NCBI RefSeq assembly: GCF_014651515.1
Contig: NZ_BMXA01000003.1
Span: 1-64,000, forward strand
Direction: 5' to 3'
Source of the DNA: Arenicella chitinivorans
GTDB taxonomy: Bacteria > Pseudomonadota > Gammaproteobacteria > Arenicellales > Arenicellaceae
Length of the DNA stretch: 64,000 bases
Under the pieces are notes generated by a model. It was not told the DNA's origin. It ran no database searches and was given only the letters and a program-made list of their open reading frames with translations. The first letter of the stretch is position 1. Each line of letters starts with the position of its first letter. Of the stretch, positions 41,177 to 51,483 are shown piece by piece. The translations under genes and the position numbers were made by a program.

Positions 41177-43936
41177 ATGAACACACCTTGGCAAAACACG
41201 CTCGATTCAGCGACTGCAGTTTTAGTTCCGACGCGTAGCTTAGCAACATCGTTGCACGAGAATCTGGCACGCCAGCGAATAGCCTTGGGGCAGCGAGTGT
41301 GGGAAGCCCCCAATATTCTGGTTTGGTCGGATTATCTCAAGCAATTGTGGCGTCTCAATCGACAATTGTTGGCCAAAAAGACAGGGGCACTCACGCTGAT
41401 TTCGGCGCAACAGTCGGCGCTAATCTGGACTCAGGTGATTGAAGCTTCCCGGCGCGAAGAGCACAGTTTAACTTTGTTAAATGTGCAACAAACGGCTAAG
41501 GCAGTACAGCGTAGCTGGCGATTAATGCACGACTGGCTGATTACACCGCAGACCTTACGTCTCGATCATGTGGCGGATACCACACAGTTTCTTGCTTGGT
41601 TGGACGATTATCGACAGCGACTGAAGCAACGAGGTCTGATCGATGAACCAATGGTGCTGGCAGCGCTGCACGAAACCCAGTTCAAGCCGGTTTTTCAGCA
41701 TCTTGTATGGGAGTCTTACGATCTGATCACGGATGCGCAGAAGCAGCATGTTAACCACTTGACGCAACAGGGTGTGACTGTTTCCTATTCACGGCCGCAT
41801 CGAACCACGGTCGATGCTCACTACAAACGGTTTATTGATAGTCGGCATGAATTGGTATGGGCGCTGCGATTTGCGCGGGAAAAAATCGAGGCCGATGGCG
41901 ATACACTAATTAGTATTGTGGTACCCGATTTGCAGCACCGGCAAGCTGAAGTCGAGGAGCTGGCAAGACGTGTGTTCTATCCGGCAATGTCGCCGCTGCA
42001 AGTACAGCAAAATCACAATGTGTATCGTTTTAGCTTAGGCCGGAGCTTACAACAATGGCCAGCGATCGATGCAGCGGTTAGTGCCATTGCATTGTTACGC
42101 AATAAAACCTCGACCACCGAACTGAGTTATCTGTTGCGTAACCAATTTTTTTCTGCCTTGCATACCTACCAGCCTCAATGCCGGGTATTTGAGGCGTGGT
42201 TGCGTCAACGCCGGGTACATGGTTTGTTGCTCGATAATCTTCCTGCCTTATTGTCGGAGTTTACGCAGGCCTACCAGCGTACCAATCGAACCGACTTAAG
42301 CTTTGATGGCCTGATTGCGTTTATTAAAAATTTAGTTGAAGCACGCCAGGCGTTACACGATCGGCTGCAGGGTGTTCGACAGGAAGAAGGTTACGCGGCA
42401 CTCAAGTTCAGTGATTGGGTAACGGTGTTATCTGATTGGTTGACATTATGGGGTTGGCAAACCTGTGGTGGCAGTCAATCGATGAACAGCGTGCAGTACC
42501 AGTTGTCTCAACGCTGGCATGATCTGATGCAAGAGTTAGCAGGCTTTGCCACAGTTCAACAGACGGCAGGTTTGAATCGCGTGGTGGAGCTGTTGCAGCA
42601 GATGGTACGAAATACGATTTTCCTGCCGAAAAGTTCCGCGGCACCGATCGTGATCTCGGGTGTCTTAGAGGCCGTTGGTCGCCAGGTTGATCTATGTCTG
42701 TTGACCGGAATGCACCAGGATTACCCGCCACAACCACAGAGTGACGCTTTTGTACCGTCGCGCGTGTTGGCTGCTACGGGACACCCTGAAGGCGGAACGC
42801 GACATGGCTTTGAGCATATGTCTGAGGTGATTGACAATCTCCTGGCATGTGCGCGTCGCTACATTGTCAGTTTTGCCCAGCTTGACCGTGATGCGGATGT
42901 GCTGCGTCAATCCGCGGCTAAATTTCGCCACCAAGCGTTTGAGGACCAGACTGTGGACTTTAGGCCCACATCGTTAGACGCATGCGCCGAGTCGTCGGTA
43001 CTGGAATCGCACACTGACATCCTTGGGCAGTGTTGGCCTGATGGGCAGTCGCCCAGAGGCGGTTCACGGATATTCGAGTATCAGTCTCAATGCCCGTTTC
43101 GTTCATACGCCACGCACCGTTTAGGTCTGCGTAGCGATGAAGAAGCAGAGTTCGGACTCGACAATTTGGATCGTGGCAGCGTTGTGCATTATTTAATGGA
43201 GCTCTTTTGGGCGCAGTTGAAGACCCAAAAGCGACTGACTCAATTATCGCCTACGGAGCGAGATACCCTCATCGCTGACATTGTAGCGCGTGCCATTGAA
43301 GCGCCCGAGTTGAATCTAAGTTGGGAGAAGCGCACGCTATTGAGGCATGAGGTCGCGCGCTTGCGAACGCTCTTACGTGATTGGTTAGCGCAAGAGGAAG
43401 CCAGACCGGAGCCCTTCACGGTGGTTGCCGTAGAGCAGCGTGGTCGCGCGGAGGTGGCTGGTATCGAGTTTGAGTACATTGTGGATCGCATTGATGCAAC
43501 CGATGATGGACGCACTGTGATAATCGACTATAAAACTGGCATGGTGGATCGTAAGGGTTGGCAGGGCGATCGACTGCGCTCGCCTCAGATGCCACTGTAC
43601 GCACTTGCCCGGGATCAACAATCGGTGACGCCGGTGGCTGGCATCGCATTTGCGCAGGTAAAGCAGGGCGATCACAAGTATGTGGAGTTCTCCGAGCATG
43701 GGATTTTTCGTGCTGCCAAAAAGGTGCAGATGGATCTCGCGGAAGAATGGCAGCGGGCCCGTGCCGACTGGCCGGTCCTTTTCAGCGATTTGGCGGCCGC
43801 GTTTTTGAGCGGGCAAGCGGTGGTTGATCCGATCGACAATAATGTCTGCAACTACTGTGATTTGCAGGCATTTTGTCGCGTATCACAATTGCGGCTGGCG
43901 TCCACACAGAGTGAGGAGCGTGGCGATGATTCATGA
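41177..43936 (+). CDS. AddB-like PD-(D/E)XK nuclease with iron-sulfur staple
   Basis: A 919-residue protein of the proteobacterial AddB-like DNA-repair family. The N-terminus (TAVLVPTRSLATSLHENLA) resembles the inactive helicase half of AddB and lacks a visible Walker A P-loop. The C-terminal nuclease has the catalytic IIDYKTG (Asp784, Lys786). Four cysteines fit the AddB-type 4Fe-4S staple: Cys639 (QCPFRSY), then Cys891, Cys894 and Cys900 (CNYCDLQAFC). Together with the AddA-like partner it should process double-strand ends for RecA loading, a RecBCD substitute. The stop overlaps the AddA-like start by 11 bases. Confidence 0.85.
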   Translation: MNTPWQNTLDSATAVLVPTRSLATSLHENLARQRIALGQRVWEAPNILVWSDYLKQLWRLNRQLLAKKTGALTLISAQQSALIWTQVIEASRREEHSLTLLNVQQTAKAVQRSWRLMHDWLITPQTLRLDHVADTTQFLAWLDDYRQRLKQRGLIDEPMVLAALHETQFKPVFQHLVWESYDLITDAQKQHVNHLTQQGVTVSYSRPHRTTVDAHYKRFIDSRHELVWALRFAREKIEADGDTLISIVVPDLQHRQAEVEELARRVFYPAMSPLQVQQNHNVYRFSLGRSLQQWPAIDAAVSAIALLRNKTSTTELSYLLRNQFFSALHTYQPQCRVFEAWLRQRRVHGLLLDNLPALLSEFTQAYQRTNRTDLSFDGLIAFIKNLVEARQALHDRLQGVRQEEGYAALKFSDWVTVLSDWLTLWGWQTCGGSQSMNSVQYQLSQRWHDLMQELAGFATVQQTAGLNRVVELLQQMVRNTIFLPKSSAAPIVISGVLEAVGRQVDLCLLTGMHQDYPPQPQSDAFVPSRVLAATGHPEGGTRHGFEHMSEVIDNLLACARRYIVSFAQLDRDADVLRQSAAKFRHQAFEDQTVDFRPTSLDACAESSVLESHTDILGQCWPDGQSPRGGSRIFEYQSQCPFRSYATHRLGLRSDEEAEFGLDNLDRGSVVHYLMELFWAQLKTQKRLTQLSPTERDTLIADIVARAIEAPELNLSWEKRTLLRHEVARLRTLLRDWLAQEEARPEPFTVVAVEQRGRAEVAGIEFEYIVDRIDATDDGRTVIIDYKTGMVDRKGWQGDRLRSPQMPLYALARDQQSVTPVAGIAFAQVKQGDHKYVEFSEHGIFRAAKKVQMDLAEEWQRARADWPVLFSDLAAAFLSGQAVVDPIDNNVCNYCDLQAFCRVSQLRLASTQSEERGDDS

Positions 43937-46900
43937 TTTTGAAGCGCGCCAGCGCGCCCTGGACCCAACGCAGTCATTTATTGTGCAAGCACCAGCCGGG
44001 TCCGGCAAAACGGGACTGCTGGTGTATCGTTTGTTGCGCTTACTGGCGTGTGTCGAACAACCTCAGCAGGTGCTGGCGATCACCTTTACGCGCAAAGCCA
44101 CGGCTGAGATGCGGGCTCGTTTGATGGAACTGTTGATGGCGGCGGATCAAGGCACAGTTGCACACAACCCGTTTGAACAGCAGGGCGTGGATCTCGCCAA
44201 AGCGGTTTTGCAACGTGATCAGGAGCGACAGTGGGGTTTGATGGATGCCCCGCATCAGGTACAGATTCAAACTATCGATTCATTCTGCGCCAAACTTACC
44301 GCAAGTATGCCTTGGCTGAGTCGGCTTGGTGACCGTCCGCGCGCCACCGATGATGCGTCGGCGCATTATGCGGCGGCGGTGGAGCAACTATTTGAAGAGT
44401 TGCTGGATTCTGAGTCGAGTATAGCGTCCAGTTTGCGAGCGGTGATGTTGGCGTTGGATTTTAACTACGATAAAGCACGGCAGTTGTTTTCGTCGATGCT
44501 GGCGCGGCGTGATCAGTGGCTGCGTCACCTAGTCTTAAATGACCTGAGCGCAATGCAGGAGGAAGTGAATCAGGCTTGGGCTGGAATCAATGCGCAAGCG
44601 GTCAAGAAGCTGCGCCAGTTGATTCCTGATGCGCTGTTGCAGGAGGTTATGACGTTGGGCATCGAAGCGGCGCAAAACCTGGCAGCCACTCCGGACAGCA
44701 GTGATGAACTGAGTGCGCTTCTGACAGTTCAACCCGAGATGCCGTATGGCACAGAAGTCTGGCAAGCGGTCTGTAATCTTTTTCTAACCAAGTCTGGTGG
44801 ATGGCGTAAGGTGATTAATAAAAATCTTGGGTTTCTGCCCAAGGTGGCGAGCACCGAGCGCATGAAGCAGATTTTGAATGACCACGCGGATGACGCTCAG
44901 TTATGTCAAGCGCTGCGAACAGTTAGAGAGCTGCCCGCTACCGCCTTGAGTGATGGTGATTGGCAACAATTGCGCAACCTCGAAGCGGTGCTGACCTATC
45001 TAGCAGGTTTACTACAGCTCCGGTTCCGGGCCGCAGGGGAGTGCGATCACAGTGAGGTTACTCAGCGCGCGAATCTGGCATTGCGGGAGCTGGATAATCC
45101 AACCGATTTGGGGCTGCGCATGGATTACCATTTGCAGCATATTTTGGTTGATGAGTTTCAAGATACAGCGCACGGACAGATCGAGTTACTTAAGCGGCTG
45201 ACTGACGGCTGGGAATCAGGTAAGACCTTGTTTCTGGTCGGTGACCCAATGCAGTCCATTTACCGTTTTCGCGAAGCAGATGTGAGCTTGTTTATGCAAG
45301 TTACGCGTAACCAAAGCACGGGTGTATTTCCGAATTTAACAATTGAGCCGTTGACACTGACTGAAAATTTTCGATCCTCTGCTGGGTTGGTGACTTGGTT
45401 TAATCAGACGTTCACGCAAAGTTTTCCTGCCGCAGCGAATATTATCAGTGGCGCGATACCGTATTCCAAAGCGACCAGCAGCAGTGATAATGATACGCCA
45501 GCGGTCCGGTGTTTGTTGGCCAGCGATACACACCAGCAGGCCAGTCTGGTGCAGGAGCAAGTAGGCCTTGCGTTACAATCTTCACCACCAACCGCACAAA
45601 TAGCGATCTTAGTTCGTACACGAGGCCAGTTAAGTGCGATATTGCCAGCCTTACGGGATGCCGGAATTGCCTACACTGGTGTCGACATTCAGCCGTTGAA
45701 GGAACTACCTGCCGTATTGGATGTATTGGCATTGTGTAAAGCCATTTGTCGACGTGATGATCGAACCGCATGGTTGGCGCTGTTACGGGGTCCTTGGGTT
45801 GGTATGACTTTAAGCGAAATCACCATGCTAGCTGGGAATCCTGATTACCCAGTTTGGGACCAAATTAAGGACGCTGAATTGAACGTGTGTTGCGAGCACA
45901 CGCAAGTGCGACTTAGTTATTTTATATCGGTCATGCGTAATGTGTTGGCGCAGCGGCAGCAGGTGTCCTTGGCGGCACTCAGCCGCTGGGCTTGGCAGCA
46001 ACTTGGTGGCGAGGCAACTTTGTTCACCGCTTCTGAAAGCGACATCGATACGGTTTTTGAATTGATCGAGTCTCTGCAGCGCGGCGCTGATTTGCCTTCA
46101 ATGCGTGATCTAGAGACGGCGTTGGATAAGTTGTATGCGCGTGCCCAAGCCGAAGGCAGCGATAACCCGCGTGTCGTGGTATCCACTATGCACAAAGCGA
46201 AGGGCTTACAGTATCACACAGTGATCTTGCCAGCCCTCAGCAGCACACCTAGAGCGGATGACCGTGATGTATTGATGTGGACCGAACACAGCGATGAACA
46301 GGGAAACTCGGCCCTGCTGTTGGCACCGTATAGTATGACCCAGGATTCAGGTAGCCATTACGACTACCTAAGACGCCTTGAGGCAGAGCGCAGTAAAAAT
46401 GAGGCTGTACGCTTAATGTATGTGGCATGCACACGTGCTGAGCAGCACCTGATTTTGATTGCCACCGCCAAAATCAGTGAGAAAACCGGCGACATAAATC
46501 CGCCGTCGAAAAACACACTATTGGCGACCGTTTGGGATGCCCTAAACGCAGATTTTAACTTGCTTTCCCAGCCTGACACGATGGCGCATGAGACCAGTGA
46601 GTTACCCCAGTCATTACCGCGTTTAATCAAGAGCCACAAACCCCGATCCGGTGCCTCCATTGATTGGCAGGTGCCAGCACGCCTGCATGCCGATCCTGAG
46701 CCGCCGGAGGAACAAATGACCTTTGAGTGGGCTACCGAGGTTGCAACTGGCGTTGGTATCGTGCTGCATGAATGGCTGCAATACAATCAGCAAAACTTAC
46801 TTGAGGCGGTGGTCGATGAGTCGCTGCGGCAACGATGGCGAGCTGAGTTGCTGGCGTTGCGAGTACCGCAGGCGCGTCTGTCCGCCGCGGTTAAACGGCT

Positions 46901-47270
46901 GGAGGAGGCCGTCGATCGTATTCAGCAGGATCAATCGGCACATTTTTTGTTTCAGGATTATGCCATTTCCGATAACGAATACGCGCTGTCAGCGTTCGAA
47001 GATGGTGTAGTAAATACTTATCGAATTGACCGGACTTTCGTTGATCAAAGCGGAGTCCGTTGGATAGTGGATTATAAGAGTACCGACACCAACCGGGTTG
47101 ATTTAGACGCGTTTATCGATGAGCAGGTGCAATTGCGTCATCGACCTCAGTTAGAAAAATACGGTGCGCTTATGCGAGAGATTGACGCGCGCCCAATCAA
47201 ACTGGCAGTATACTTTCCTCTTCTTCGGCAGCTTCGAGTCTGGGAATACGTAGACTCTGTTGACCACTAA
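43926..47270 (+). CDS. AddA-like UvrD-family helicase-nuclease
   Basis: A 1114-residue superfamily 1A helicase with a C-terminal nuclease. Walker A is QAPAGSGKTG (21-30), motif II is LVDEFQDT, motif III is VGDPMQSIYRFREAD, motif V/VI includes VSTMHKAKGLQYH and MYVACTRAEQHL. The nuclease motif is WIVDYKSTD (Asp1049, Lys1051). The ATG at 43926 has GAGGAG 8 bases upstream; the frame is open to 43824 but that part only shadows the upstream gene. This is the motor of the two-subunit end-processing enzyme. It could equally be labelled a RecB-like exonuclease V beta subunit. Confidence 0.88.
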   Translation: MIHDFEARQRALDPTQSFIVQAPAGSGKTGLLVYRLLRLLACVEQPQQVLAITFTRKATAEMRARLMELLMAADQGTVAHNPFEQQGVDLAKAVLQRDQERQWGLMDAPHQVQIQTIDSFCAKLTASMPWLSRLGDRPRATDDASAHYAAAVEQLFEELLDSESSIASSLRAVMLALDFNYDKARQLFSSMLARRDQWLRHLVLNDLSAMQEEVNQAWAGINAQAVKKLRQLIPDALLQEVMTLGIEAAQNLAATPDSSDELSALLTVQPEMPYGTEVWQAVCNLFLTKSGGWRKVINKNLGFLPKVASTERMKQILNDHADDAQLCQALRTVRELPATALSDGDWQQLRNLEAVLTYLAGLLQLRFRAAGECDHSEVTQRANLALRELDNPTDLGLRMDYHLQHILVDEFQDTAHGQIELLKRLTDGWESGKTLFLVGDPMQSIYRFREADVSLFMQVTRNQSTGVFPNLTIEPLTLTENFRSSAGLVTWFNQTFTQSFPAAANIISGAIPYSKATSSSDNDTPAVRCLLASDTHQQASLVQEQVGLALQSSPPTAQIAILVRTRGQLSAILPALRDAGIAYTGVDIQPLKELPAVLDVLALCKAICRRDDRTAWLALLRGPWVGMTLSEITMLAGNPDYPVWDQIKDAELNVCCEHTQVRLSYFISVMRNVLAQRQQVSLAALSRWAWQQLGGEATLFTASESDIDTVFELIESLQRGADLPSMRDLETALDKLYARAQAEGSDNPRVVVSTMHKAKGLQYHTVILPALSSTPRADDRDVLMWTEHSDEQGNSALLLAPYSMTQDSGSHYDYLRRLEAERSKNEAVRLMYVACTRAEQHLILIATAKISEKTGDINPPSKNTLLATVWDALNADFNLLSQPDTMAHETSELPQSLPRLIKSHKPRSGASIDWQVPARLHADPEPPEEQMTFEWATEVATGVGIVLHEWLQYNQQNLLEAVVDESLRQRWRAELLALRVPQARLSAAVKRLEEAVDRIQQDQSAHFLFQDYAISDNEYALSAFEDGVVNTYRIDRTFVDQSGVRWIVDYKSTDTNRVDLDAFIDEQVQLRHRPQLEKYGALMREIDARPIKLAVYFPLLRQLRVWEYVDSVDH

Positions 47271-47295
47271 CCGCCCAATCCAGAAACCCGACACG

Positions 47296-48348
47296 ATGAA
47301 AACCGTAAAACTTGGAACCAGTGACCTGATGGTCAGCGAAGTTTGTCTAGGCTCAATGACCTGGGGCAATCAGAATACGCAAGCCGAGGCCGCAGAACAG
47401 ATCGACTATGCTTTGGATCACGGCATAAATTTTATTGATACCGCTGAGCTGTACGCGGTACCACCAAGCAAGGAAACCTCAGGCTTGACGGAAACCTACA
47501 TAGGTCAATGGTTAGCTGAACATCAATCAAAACGCGGCGATATTATCCTGGCAACCAAGATCGCTGGCGGCGGTATACCCTGGATACGTGACGGTGCGGG
47601 CATTGATGGGGCCGCTATTAAGGTCGCGGTGGAAGGGTCGCTACGTCGTTTGCAAACGGACTATATTGATCTGTACCAATTGCATTGGACCAATCGCCAA
47701 TCAGCGCACTTTGGCAAACACTGGCCAGGTCAGGTCGATCCTCGTAAGACCGATGTGGCGGCCGAGCGAGAGACTAAGTTGGGTATCTTGCAAGCGCTTG
47801 ATGAGCTAATTAGAGAGGGCAAGATTCGGCATGTTGGTTTGTCGGACGACACACCTTGGGGTATCAGCGAATACCTGAAATTGGCCGAGCAACATAATCT
47901 GCCACGCATGGTGTCGATCCAAAATGAATTCAGTTTGCTGCATCTCAAGGACGCGCCTTACTTGATTGAAACCTGTGTATTCGAAGACGTGGCCTATTTA
48001 CCGTGGTCACCACTGGCTGGCGGCGCGCTGTCGGGTAAGTATGCTAATGGTGCTAAGCCGTCCGGGTGTCGCTGGACCATGCAACAGCGTAATGGCATTT
48101 TCCGTGACACCAGTTTTTCGCATGAAGCGATCGCTGCGTATAAGGCGGTTGCCGATCGCCATGGTTTGAGCCTGACACAATTGTCATTGGCCTGGGTGTA
48201 TCAATTTGCTGGCGTGAGTTCGACCATTATTGGTGCGACATCGATGGCACAATTGAAAGAAGACATTGGTGCCTATTCGCTATCATTGTCAGAAGAGGTT
48301 TTGGCGGAAGTGGACACCGTGATTAAGCGATATCCACAACCGTTTTAA
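47296..48348 (+). CDS. Tas-like aldo/keto reductase
   Basis: A 350-residue NADP(H)-dependent oxidoreductase of the AKR superfamily with a TIM barrel. The catalytic tetrad is Asp48, Tyr53 (DTAELYAVPP), Lys88 (LATKIAGG) and His130 (YQLHWTNR). The long form with GSMTWGNQNTQAEA and VPPSKETSGLTETYIG closely follows E. coli Tas, whose substrate is unclear. I start at ATG 47296, giving KLGTSDLMVSEVCLG as the first strand; an ATG-frame extension to 47260 overlaps the AddA-like stop. It converges with the peroxiredoxin gene with one base between stops. Confidence 0.9.
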   Translation: MKTVKLGTSDLMVSEVCLGSMTWGNQNTQAEAAEQIDYALDHGINFIDTAELYAVPPSKETSGLTETYIGQWLAEHQSKRGDIILATKIAGGGIPWIRDGAGIDGAAIKVAVEGSLRRLQTDYIDLYQLHWTNRQSAHFGKHWPGQVDPRKTDVAAERETKLGILQALDELIREGKIRHVGLSDDTPWGISEYLKLAEQHNLPRMVSIQNEFSLLHLKDAPYLIETCVFEDVAYLPWSPLAGGALSGKYANGAKPSGCRWTMQQRNGIFRDTSFSHEAIAAYKAVADRHGLSLTQLSLAWVYQFAGVSSTIIGATSMAQLKEDIGAYSLSLSEEVLAEVDTVIKRYPQPF

Positions 48349-48349
48349 T

Positions 48350-48826
48350 CTAATCCAGTTGAGACAATAGGGTGGCGGCATCGCTCACTGAGAGTTCGCT
48401 GCCTGGCTCAACATTCAATTGCTTGACCACGCCGTCGTCGATCAACATCGAGTACCGCTGAGATCGCACACCGCCGAAGTCGCCTGTATCCAAGGTAAGG
48501 CCCAGTGCGTTGGTTAGCGCAGCATTGCCATCGGCAATCATGGTCAAATTCTCCGCATTCTGGGCGTCTTGCCAAGCCTTCATAACAAACGAGTCATTGA
48601 CCGACAAACAAGCGACCTCATCGACCCCTTTAGCTTTGAGGTCGTCAAAGTGCACAACATAGCCGGGCAGGTGGGCTGCCGAACAAGTAGGCGTGAAGGC
48701 GCCGGGCAGCGCAAACAGCGCCACTTTCTTTCCCTTAAAGTAGTCTGCTGCAGAGACGTTATCCTGACCTTGCTGGTTGATGACGGTAATGGTGGCCGCG
48801 GGAATGGAATCATTAACGCTGATCAT
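48350..48826 (-). CDS. Prx5-type peroxiredoxin
   Basis: A 158-residue thiol peroxidase of the AhpE/Prx5 (hybrid type II) group that reduces peroxides. The peroxidatic Cys48 lies in PGAFTPTCSAAHLPGY, the diagnostic Prx5 motif. A second cysteine (VACLSVND, about residue 73) is at the position of the Prx5 structural cysteine. No glutaredoxin domain is fused, so the reductant must come from another gene. A gene for glutathione reductase (gor) is in the window but not linked. Confidence 0.92.
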   Translation of the reverse strand: MISVNDSIPAATITVINQQGQDNVSAADYFKGKKVALFALPGAFTPTCSAAHLPGYVVHFDDLKAKGVDEVACLSVNDSFVMKAWQDAQNAENLTMIADGNAALTNALGLTLDTGDFGGVRSQRYSMLIDDGVVKQLNVEPGSELSVSDAATLLSQLD

Positions 48827-48929
48827 AGTGAACTCCTGGTTTGTATAAGGTTGATCAATTGAGCTGCTACGCAGCCCGCAGAATGTCTGGCCGTTAATAT
48901 ATCAGTTCAGAATGAATGTTGATCAAGAT

Positions 48930-48956
48930 AAAAAGGCCCAGCAAATGCTGAGCCTT
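48930..48956 (-). terminator. Rho-independent terminator of the small acidic-protein gene
   Basis: On the minus strand an 11-pair stem (aaggctcagca with tgctgggcctt, one G-U pair; 48933-48956) is followed by a run of five U (48930-48934 complement). It lies 42 bases past the stop of the 48998-49297 gene and upstream of the peroxiredoxin start, separating the two transcripts. Confidence 0.75.
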
Positions 48957-48997
48957 GTTGGTTTGGCACAATGTCACAGACTTGTGCCGAGGGGCGA

Positions 48998-49297
48998 CTA
49001 ATCTTCCGGGATTAACGGCTTGGCTTCGTCGGTGATCTCCTTGGTTGCGGTATCAATGTCGTCAGCCAGTGCGTCTTCCGCGGCGGCGGCATCAATATCG
49101 GTGAGTTCACCATCTACCTGATCTTGCAGATGAGAAGATGACTCTTTGGTCATCTCCTTCAGCTCCACAATCTTTTCTTCAGCTAGTTTTTCGCCCTTCT
49201 CGTGGTGGCCAGCCTGACTGTTCAAGCAAAACAAAGCGGCCGATATTACTAACAGCGCGCGCGTGAAATTAGGCAATACAGGATTTTTGGATACCAT
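48998..49297 (-). CDS. Small exported acidic protein
   Basis: A 99-residue protein with a signal peptide (about 1-29, LLVISAALFCLNSQA). The mature 70 residues start with HHEKGEK and are highly acidic and helical with Glu/Asp/Ala-rich heptad-like spacing. No cysteine occurs in the mature part and no family is recognised. It has its own terminator, supporting a real monocistronic gene. A periplasmic cation-binding or chaperone-like role is possible but not shown. Confidence 0.6.
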   Translation of the reverse strand: MVSKNPVLPNFTRALLVISAALFCLNSQAGHHEKGEKLAEEKIVELKEMTKESSSHLQDQVDGELTDIDAAAAEDALADDIDTATKEITDEAKPLIPED

Positions 49298-49589
49298 GTG
49301 TGTTCCTCATAATCTTGATTCGTTTTGGGTAAGGTTAGTGCGTGGCTGGAATTATGTAGGGTAAACAGCCGACGACACACTCAGTGTAGTCAGTGTCCGA
49401 ATGGCATGGTTGGTGCCTAAAGATTCCTTAATCGCAACCGCAGCAATGTGAACGATTGGTTAGATACCTTACCCAGTCCGTAGTGTGGTGGAAAGTGCGA
49501 TAGAATAAGCGGAACGAGTCCGGGGGCGAGCGCTATACTCCGTATCGGGCGTTACCTAAAGTTAATACTCTTGTAGCAAAATCAATGAC

Positions 49590-50273
49590 ATGACGGCTAG
49601 AGAAATTAAGTTAAGCGATCCTTGGTTGCACGCATTGCAGAGCGAGTTTGCCGCTCCCTACATGCAGGATCTCTCGGCGTTTTTGAGAGCAGAAAAGCAA
49701 GCTGGTAAGCAGATTTATCCCACTGGTGAAGTTATCTTCGCTGCGCTCAATGCAACCCCCTTAGAGTCGGTGCGTGTGGTGATTCTAGGGCAGGACCCGT
49801 ACCACGGTCCGAACCAGGCGCATGGTCTGAGTTTCAGCGTGCCGCCCGGGATCCGAGTGCCCCCATCGTTGCAAAATATCTACAAAGAGCTGGTGTCAGA
49901 TGTTGGCATTACGATGCCGTCGCATGGCAATTTAATGGCTTGGGCTGAGCAGGGCGTTTTATTGTTGAACGCAGTGTTAACGGTACAAGCTGCCAATGCG
50001 GGCAGTCATCAGGGGCGCGGTTGGGAACGTTTCACGGATCGGGTGATCCAGGTTATTAATCAACGCCAGCAGAACGTGGTGTTTATGTTGTGGGGCGCTT
50101 ACGCCCAGAAGAAAGGACAGGTGATTGATCGTGATCGACACTTAGTCTTACAGGCACCACATCCGTCACCGTTATCTGCGCATCGTGGATTCATGGGTTG
50201 TCGTCATTTTTCACAAGCCAATACCTATCTTAAGCAACACGGTAAAGTCGAGATTGACTGGCAAATTCGGTAG
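49590..50273 (+). CDS. ung: Uracil-DNA glycosylase
   Basis: It removes uracil from DNA at the start of base-excision repair. At 227 residues it is a normal family-1 enzyme. The catalytic Asp69 is in [13 protein letters not shown], and His191 is in [11 protein letters not shown] with the intercalating loop. It is followed with a one-base overlap (TAGTG) by dinB, so repair glycosylase and translesion polymerase share a message. I saw no LexA box in the upstream 290 bases. Confidence 0.97.
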   Translation: MTAREIKLSDPWLHALQSEFAAPYMQDLSAFLRAEKQAGKQIYPTGEVIFAALNATPLESVRVVILGQDPYHGPNQAHGLSFSVPPGIRVPPSLQNIYKELVSDVGITMPSHGNLMAWAEQGVLLLNAVLTVQAANAGSHQGRGWERFTDRVIQVINQRQQNVVFMLWGAYAQKKGQVIDRDRHLVLQAPHPSPLSAHRGFMGCRHFSQANTYLKQHGKVEIDWQIR

Positions 50274-51373
50274 TGACTGCGCGTAAAATTCTCCACATTG
50301 ATATGGACGCTTTTTTCGCGTCAGTTGAACAACGCGACTTTCCGCATTTGCGCGGCAAGCCGGTCATTGTCGGTGGTAAGCCTGAGTCCCGAGGTGTGGT
50401 CGCTGCATGCAGCTATGAGGCACGTAAGTTTGGTGTGCATTCTGCCATGCCGTCAGCGCGTGCCCACAAGTTGTGTCGCGAAGCGGTGTTTGTGCCTGCC
50501 CGATTTGACGCGTATCGTGCGGCATCCACCGGTATCCACGCGGTCTTTAAGCGTTACACCGATATGATCGAACCTTTGTCGCTGGATGAGGCATATCTGG
50601 ATGTGACCGCACAGGCTGAGGCCCTTGGGTCCGCCACCGAGGTGGCTAAGCGGATCAAGCGAGAAATTAAATTGGAGCTTGATCTAACGGCGTCGGCAGG
50701 TGTGTCGTATAACAAGTTTTTGGCTAAGATTGCCTCGGACATGGATAAGCCGGACGGCTTGTACGTGATTCGCCCTGAATTGGCACAACGGTTTATCGAT
50801 CAACTCCCGATTCGTAAGTTTTTCGGTGTGGGCAAAGTTACGGAACAAAAGATGCACCGTCTTGGGATCTTTACGGGTGCCGATTTGAAGGCGCGCACTG
50901 AGTTGGAACTACAAACCGCGTTTGGCCAGTCTGGCGGTTACTATTATCGTGTGGCGCGCGGAATTGATGATCGGCCGGTGCGCGCACATCGGGTACGCAA
51001 ATCGCTGGGCAAAGAAACCACCTTTAGTCGTGATGTGACCGATAAGAAATTTATCTGGCAGACACTACTCGAATTAGCAGAAAGTCTGGAAACTGCCTTA
51101 GAAAATAAGCAGATGATGGCCAGATCACTGACTCTCAAGCTGAGATATGCCGATTTTAAGTTGATCACGCGCAGCAAAACAGGTATATCGCTCTACACCA
51201 GCGCTGAAGATATCGTTGGTGATCTGCCGGAGCTGTTACGCAAAACAGAAGCGGGTGCGCGGCCGATCCGCTTGATTGGCATTACCTTGTCCAATCTATA
51301 CAAGCATATAGATGAGCAGAGTAAATCCGCTGTCAGCGAAGTGCGTGATAGTCCGCAATTGGGTCTCTTTTAA
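50273..51373 (+). CDS. dinB: DNA polymerase IV (Y-family)
   Basis: A 366-residue error-prone translesion polymerase. The catalytic acids are in ILHIDMDAFFASVE (Asp10) and SLDEAYLDV (Asp105, Glu106). The steric loop and little-finger regions are present, and the protein ends with PQLGLF, a beta-clamp-binding motif. The start is GTG at 50273, overlapping the ung stop by one base. In E. coli dinB is SOS-induced on its own; here coupling to ung implies shared, probably constitutive expression. Confidence 0.95.
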   Translation: MTARKILHIDMDAFFASVEQRDFPHLRGKPVIVGGKPESRGVVAACSYEARKFGVHSAMPSARAHKLCREAVFVPARFDAYRAASTGIHAVFKRYTDMIEPLSLDEAYLDVTAQAEALGSATEVAKRIKREIKLELDLTASAGVSYNKFLAKIASDMDKPDGLYVIRPELAQRFIDQLPIRKFFGVGKVTEQKMHRLGIFTGADLKARTELELQTAFGQSGGYYYRVARGIDDRPVRAHRVRKSLGKETTFSRDVTDKKFIWQTLLELAESLETALENKQMMARSLTLKLRYADFKLITRSKTGISLYTSAEDIVGDLPELLRKTEAGARPIRLIGITLSNLYKHIDEQSKSAVSEVRDSPQLGLF

Positions 51374-51483
51374 CGTGACGCGCGACTGCCCTGGAATCTG
51401 CCAAATCAGTAAAGCACTTACAGTCCATGTAAATTGTTCTATGATGGCACTGTGTCGCACGACGGAAAACGAAGTTGGGTAAC

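Noticed and set aside
48350-48826. Peroxiredoxin as a glutaredoxin-fused hybrid enzyme
   Set aside because: The frame ends after the Prx5 domain at 158 residues; no CPYC-type glutaredoxin module follows.
49298-49589. LexA (SOS) box in front of ung-dinB
   Set aside because: No CTG-N10-CAG type dyad with the expected interior was found in this gap.
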